Of a DNA stretch of 64,000 bases, positions 59,945 through 64,000 are shown one piece after another. The translations under genes and the position numbers were made by a program. Source of the DNA: Malachius bipustulatus (lineage: Eukaryota; Arthropoda; Insecta; Coleoptera; Melyridae); NCBI GenBank assembly GCA_910589415.1, contig OU342638.1, forward strand, positions 37,917,579 to 37,981,578. The letters run 5' to 3'. The stretch's first letter is position 1; each line of letters opens with the position of its first letter. Below the pieces are notes generated by a model. The model worked only from the letters and a program-made list of their open reading frames with translations, made no database searches and was not told where the DNA came from.

Positions 59945-60875
59945 AAAAAATGAGCCAACCTGAGTTGTCAAAAAAAAAGTGAGCTAACCTGGATTGTCAA
60001 AAAATGAGCTGGCCTAGATTGTAAAAAAAAGCCGGCCTAGATTTATAAAAAGTGATCTGGCCTAGATTTATAAAAAATGAGCTGGCCTAGATTTATAAAA
60101 AACGAGCTGGCCCAGATTTATGAAAAAATAGCTGGCCTAAATCTAGAAAAAATAAGCTGACCTGGATTGTCAAAAAATAAACTAACCTGGCTTGTCAAAA
60201 ACTGTGCTGGCCTAGATTTATAAAAAAAATGAGCTGGCCTAGATTTATAAAAAATGAGCTGGCCCAGATTTTTGAAAAAAACCTGGCCTAGATTTAGAAA
60301 AAATAAGCTGACCTGGATTGTCAAAAAATAAATTAACCTGGCTTGTCAAAAAAATGAGCTGGCCTACATTTATAAAAAACGAGCTGGCCTAGGTTTAGAA
60401 AAAATAGCTGGCCTAGATTTAGAAAAAATGACCTGACCTGGATTGTCAAAAAATGAACTAACCTGGCTTGTCAAAAACTGTGCTGGCCTAGATTTATAAA
60501 AAATGAGCTGGCCTAGATTTATAAAAAATGAGCTGGCCCAGATTGATGAAAAAATAGCTGGCCTAGATCTAGAAAAAATAACCTGACCTGATTGTCAAAA
60601 AATGAACTAACCTGGCTTGTCAAAAACTGTGCTGGCCTAGATTTATATAAAAAATGAGCTGGCCTAGATTTATAAAAAATGAGCTGGCTCAGATTTATGA
60701 AAAAATAACTGGCCTAGATTTAGAAAAAATAAGCTGACCTGGATTGTCAAAAAATGAACTAACCTGGCTTGTCAAAAAATGAGCTGGCCTAGATTTATAA
60801 AAAATGAGGTGGCCTAGATTTAGAAAAAATTACCTGACCTGGATTGTCACTCTCTTTTTGCTCTCTTTTTGCTCA
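59945..60875 (+). repeat. GAGCTGGCCTAGATTTATAAAA minisatellite
   Basis: About 38 units of 23-26 bp, mainly ATGAGCTGGCCTAGATTTAT, interspersed with GACCTGGATTGTCAAAAAAT and AACTAACCTGGCTTGTCAAA variants in a recurring order with a higher-order period of about 130-190 bp. A few looser units continue to 60990. It is the same superfamily as the arrays at 28-29.9, 32.5-33.9, 40.1-41.7 and 44.7-45.8 kb, but with a distinct consensus. Confidence 0.9.
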
Positions 60876-61052
60876 ATTTTTCTCGAGGTTAGCTCATTTG
60901 TTCATTGATTGTCAAAAACAAACTAACCTGGGCTGTCAAAAATTGCGCTGAGCTGAGTTGATAAAAAATGAACTCACCCAATTGAATAAAAAAGCGTCCC
61001 CAAACAATAGCTACAATACAATACAGGCGAAAAAAGTTAATGTGTTTCTTTA

Positions 61053-61735
61053 ATCCGGTTCGGAGGACCAATTTGAAAAAAAATCCTCATGTCTGTAAAA
61101 CAGTAAAATGATTCTGATCGTTTTATTTTGTAATATTGTAATATTTTAAGACGTTTCGTCATCTTTGAGTCTCGTCAGTTATTTCAGAAACAACCTTAAG
61201 ATATGTGTTTTTTCTGAAGTTTGGTAAATATTTACAGTACCTACTGTTGCTTATGAGAAATTCCTACTTTAGGGGTAAACTTTCGACCTTGAAGCTTCAG
61301 TTTCAGTCAAAATGTTCAGATAGACTTACAAAAAGTTTTTTTCACCTCGTGAAAATTGTCAAAACTGTGTTGTATCCCAAATAAGCCATGCAATAGAAAT
61401 TGAAAAGACACTGCGTGAGTATGCGGCATCAGAAAGGGAGACACAAAAGATCTTCTTAGCTCGTGGTGTAAATGCCAATCCGGCTCGAAGGACCAATTAA
61501 AAAAAAATTCATCAGATATTGAATCTGTACAACTCTTTTCTTATAAGACAGGTTAAGGACGTTTCGTCATCTTTTAGACTCATCAGGGAGTTAAAAATTA
61601 TATTCCTGGAGTCATTTTTTTTAAGTTCATTGCTAAAGAAAGAATAATTGGAAAGACATGCACCAGAATCAGAGGAATATAATAAATCTTCTTAGGACGT
61701 AGTATAAAAAAAGGTAAATCCGGCTCAAAGGACCA
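61053..61735 (-). repeat. tRNA-Tyr PBS-like motif, cluster C (minus strand)
   Basis: Plus-strand ATCCGGTTCGGAGGACCA at 61053, exact ATCCGGCTCGAAGGACCA at 61478, and ATCCGGCTCAAAGGACCA at 61718, each followed by AATT(T/A) and an A-run. The last two lie in a 239-240 bp tandem unit shared with the hammerhead-like cores at 61557 and 61797. Confidence 0.82.
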
Positions 61736-62010
61736 ATTAAAAAAAAATTTCATCAGATATTGAATCTGTACAACTCCTTTTTTTTAAGACAGGTTAAGGA
61801 CGTTTCGTCATCTTTTAGACTCATCAGGGAGTTAAAAATTATATTCCTGGAGTAATTTTTTTTTTTAAGTTCATTGCTAAAGAAAAAATAATTGGAAAGA
61901 CATGCACCAGAATCAGAGGAACATATTAAAAAAATAATTAAAAAAAAATCTCCTCGTTTTTAAGACAGTTTTAAGACGTTTCGTCATCCACTTGACTCAT
62001 CAGGGCGTCA
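61140..62010 (-). repeat. Tandem repeat bearing hammerhead-ribozyme-like cores
   Basis: The minus strand reads CTGATGAGTC(TAAAAGAT)GACGAAACGTC near 61556-61590 and 61796-61830, and CTGATGAGTC(AAGTGGAT)GACGAAACGTC near 61975-62007. A fourth, damaged copy (CTGACGA) lies near 61150-61180. CTGATGA, a GTC/GAC stem II and GAAAC are the conserved hammerhead core elements. I could not find the complementary stem III strand and cleavage triplet, so self-cleavage is unproven. Confidence 0.45.
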
Positions 62011-62019
62011 GAATTACAC

Positions 62020-63330
62020 GTTTCGAGTTAATTATCGAGATTATTGCTGAAGTAGTAATAATAACAACGAGAGAATTGAGACTCGAGCAGCCTCGGCGGC
62101 GCGGATTGTTTCGCCTTTTCCCACGGAACTTTTCAATTAGCTATCAACGAAACGTGCCGAATCGTCATAAAAGCGGACCATACAGCGAATTCTGAACAAT
62201 AATCGCACATTTTATCCAGGCCGAGCAGATAAGTGAAAGCATTCATGAATGTAAAATTCAGTATTCGGTGCGAATGTGTGCAATAACAATAATTAAGTGT
62301 ACATATACCTAATAACGATCCAGACTAAACAATCGCCGGGTTATTTGAAACTAAGAAAAACAAAAAAGTATCGAGTTTCTAAGCGGATTTCGACACGTCG
62401 CCGTTCTTCGGAATTAAGTAATTATAACGATCATGAATGATGAATTTAAATAAGTATAGGTACAAAGAGATCCATTATTTTATTAGAGCATTAGTCATTA
62501 ATAGTTTGTGTAGAATAAACATCTGTCGTTTATAATACTTACCTATACCTACATAAGGAATCGCGCAACTATAACTAATCGAAATTTCAACGAATTTTTT
62601 AATGACAAGTCCGCGCGCACCGATTCCCACCCGGGACGCACATTTCCCACAACGCACACAAGAGAAATTAAACATTTTCCACTTGATTCGTTCGAACAAT
62701 TAAAGCTATCGAATGATCATCGATCACTCCAATCATCAATCAAGGGGACATCATTAACGGTGTCGTGTTCCACCCCTGGATCCCGGCATCGTGTAACTCT
62801 TCTGTGCCGGTTCTGGTAGTTTTTACCTTAAAAAAATGTTTCGTTTCAGGTAGGTAGGTAGGCCAGTTGAATGAGAAGAAAAAAAACCCGGAAAGACGGA
62901 GGAATCCTTTCTGTGTGCGACGCGGACTTACTTGAACCTACCTAATCCTGGTAATCCATCAATCGTCTCGGATTGACTATTTATTAAAAAGGTTATAAGA
63001 ACATTAAATGCAGTGGCGTACCTACGACGAGAAAGGTACCAAAAATTGTTGCATTCATTGTAAATTAAAATTACAATTAAGTACCTAAAAGGGAAATTTA
63101 GTTTTTTTTTTCTCGCGATTTTCCAGGAAAAATAATCACAGAGCAGTTTTTTTCTTTATCTAAATAAAAAATCACACTTCAAAACTAAAAGTTTCATAAA
63201 ATCGATTTTTCTTAAAAATTTTGACGAAAATGGCTCACCGTTTTCAAGATGAGTCATCATTTTTTCTCGTTAAGTCTAAGAACGATTCGACTGAAAAAAT
63301 GGAAAAAGGAACCGAACAAAAGTCGAGTAC
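62020..63330. other. Low-repeat DNA, no gene seen
   Basis: AT-rich, with TACCTATACCTACATAAGG near 62540 and TAGGTAGGTAGGCC near 62851. The 67- and 74-codon frames lack recognisable domains. Confidence 0.5.
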
Positions 63331-63344
63331 CTAACTGAATTTGA

Positions 63345-64000
63345 CAAAATCCTAGCACCAAAAAAAGAATGACGTCTTGAAAAAAACGCAGCTGTGCGTT
63401 TTTATTTTTATTTTTTCCCGATTAAACTGATGAAATGGAAAAACGAACCGAACAAAAGGCGGGAAACCTAATTTCATCAAAATCCCAGCATCAAGAAAAG
63501 ATTGACGTCTTGACAAAACGCAGCTGCGAGACTCTTATTAGTTCTTTCGCGATTCGATTGAAAAAAAGGGAAAAAATTAACCGAAAAGGAGCCGTGTAGC
63601 CAAATTACACAAAAATCATAGCAACAAAAAAATGACGTCTTGAAAAATCGCAGTGGCGATTCTTTTATTTTCAATTTTTTCGTGTATGTATGAAAAAACG
63701 ACAAAAAGAACCGAAAAAAAGGCTGTAACCCCATTTCATAAAAATCCCAGCATCAAAAAAAGATTGACGTCTTGAAAAAAACGCAGCTGAGTCTTTTGTT
63801 TTCAGTTTTTTTGCGATTAGACTAAAAAAATGGAAAAACAAACCGGAAAGAAGTGTAGTAAAGAAATTTCACAAAAATCTCAGCATCAAAAAAGGAATGA
63901 CGTCTTGAAAAATCGAAGCTGCGCGTTTTTTATTTTCAGTATTTTCGCGATTAAATTTAAAAAAATGGAAAAAGGAACAGAACAAAAGGCGGTTAACCGA
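63345..64000. repeat. Satellite of about 130 bp, at least five copies, running off the window
   Basis: Cores AGCATCAAAAAAAGATTGACG and TCTTGAAAAAAACGCAGCTG recur near 63354, 63486, 63619, 63749 and 63881. Each is followed by a TTTTATTTTCAGTTTTTTCG.GATT segment and AATGGAAAAA.GAACCGAACA. The first half unit may begin near 63285. The 85-codon minus-strand frame is a by-product. Confidence 0.85.

Noticed and set aside
480..64000. CRISPR array or bacterial operon interpretations of the tandem repeats
   Set aside because: Repeats lack the direct-repeat/unique-spacer pattern, no cas-like genes exist, and composition and retroelement relics are those of an arthropod genome.

Overview
The window looks like noncoding DNA from an arthropod, most likely an insect. 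It is AT-rich, has frequent TAGGTAGGTA/TACCTACCTA tracts, many microsatellites and decayed insect-type non-LTR retrotransposon pieces, and no bacterial gene organisation. I cannot name the species. I found no intact protein-coding gene, tRNA, rRNA or known microRNA in 64 kb. The longest open frames (up to 229 codons) are by-products of short tandem repeats whose period is a multiple of three, so this reads as a gene desert or heterochromatin-like repeat region, or possibly a very long intron.

Layout. 0.5-1.5 kb: tandem repeat with a GCCATTAACAGGCCA core. 2.9-6.5 kb: dispersed copies of an 18-bp motif complementary to the 3' end of tRNA-Tyr including CCA, surrounding a 174-bp satellite. 7.3-8.15 kb: a duplicated MITE-like unit. 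9.65-10.26 kb: short reverse-transcriptase (RT) core fragments. 10.3-15.5 and 21.3-21.7 kb: a family of palindromic MITE-like repeats with ACACCCTGTATA ends. 16.9-19.9 kb: a TACAATGAAA-rich array with a nested 0.32-kb foldback element. 20.5-27.3 kb: more tRNA-Tyr motifs and a 1.69-kb near-perfect foldback element with a TA duplication. 28.2-34 kb: GAGCTGACC minisatellites and RT remnants. 35.3-40.2 kb: an inverted array of heat-shock-element-like GAACATTCTAGAA sites bounded by divergent RT fragments. 40.1-46.6 kb: more GAGCTGACC arrays and RT fragments. 47.9-55.2 kb: CTATGGAAATAC arrays that switch strand near 53-54.2 kb. 57.1-58.8 kb: a 177-bp satellite with a 3-mer, 531-bp higher-order unit. 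59.9-60.9 kb: another GAGCTGGCC array. 61.0-62.0 kb: tRNA-Tyr motifs with hammerhead-ribozyme-like cores. 63.3-64 kb: a satellite of about 130 bp.

Three themes connect the regions. First, many repeats preserve one short functional-looking motif in otherwise drifted AT-rich DNA: a primer-binding site, an HSF site, RT motif B, or a hammerhead core. Second, arrays repeatedly switch strand, giving long inverted structures that would fold into dsRNA if transcribed. Third, the RT fragments tend to lie at the edges of the tandem arrays and point away from them.
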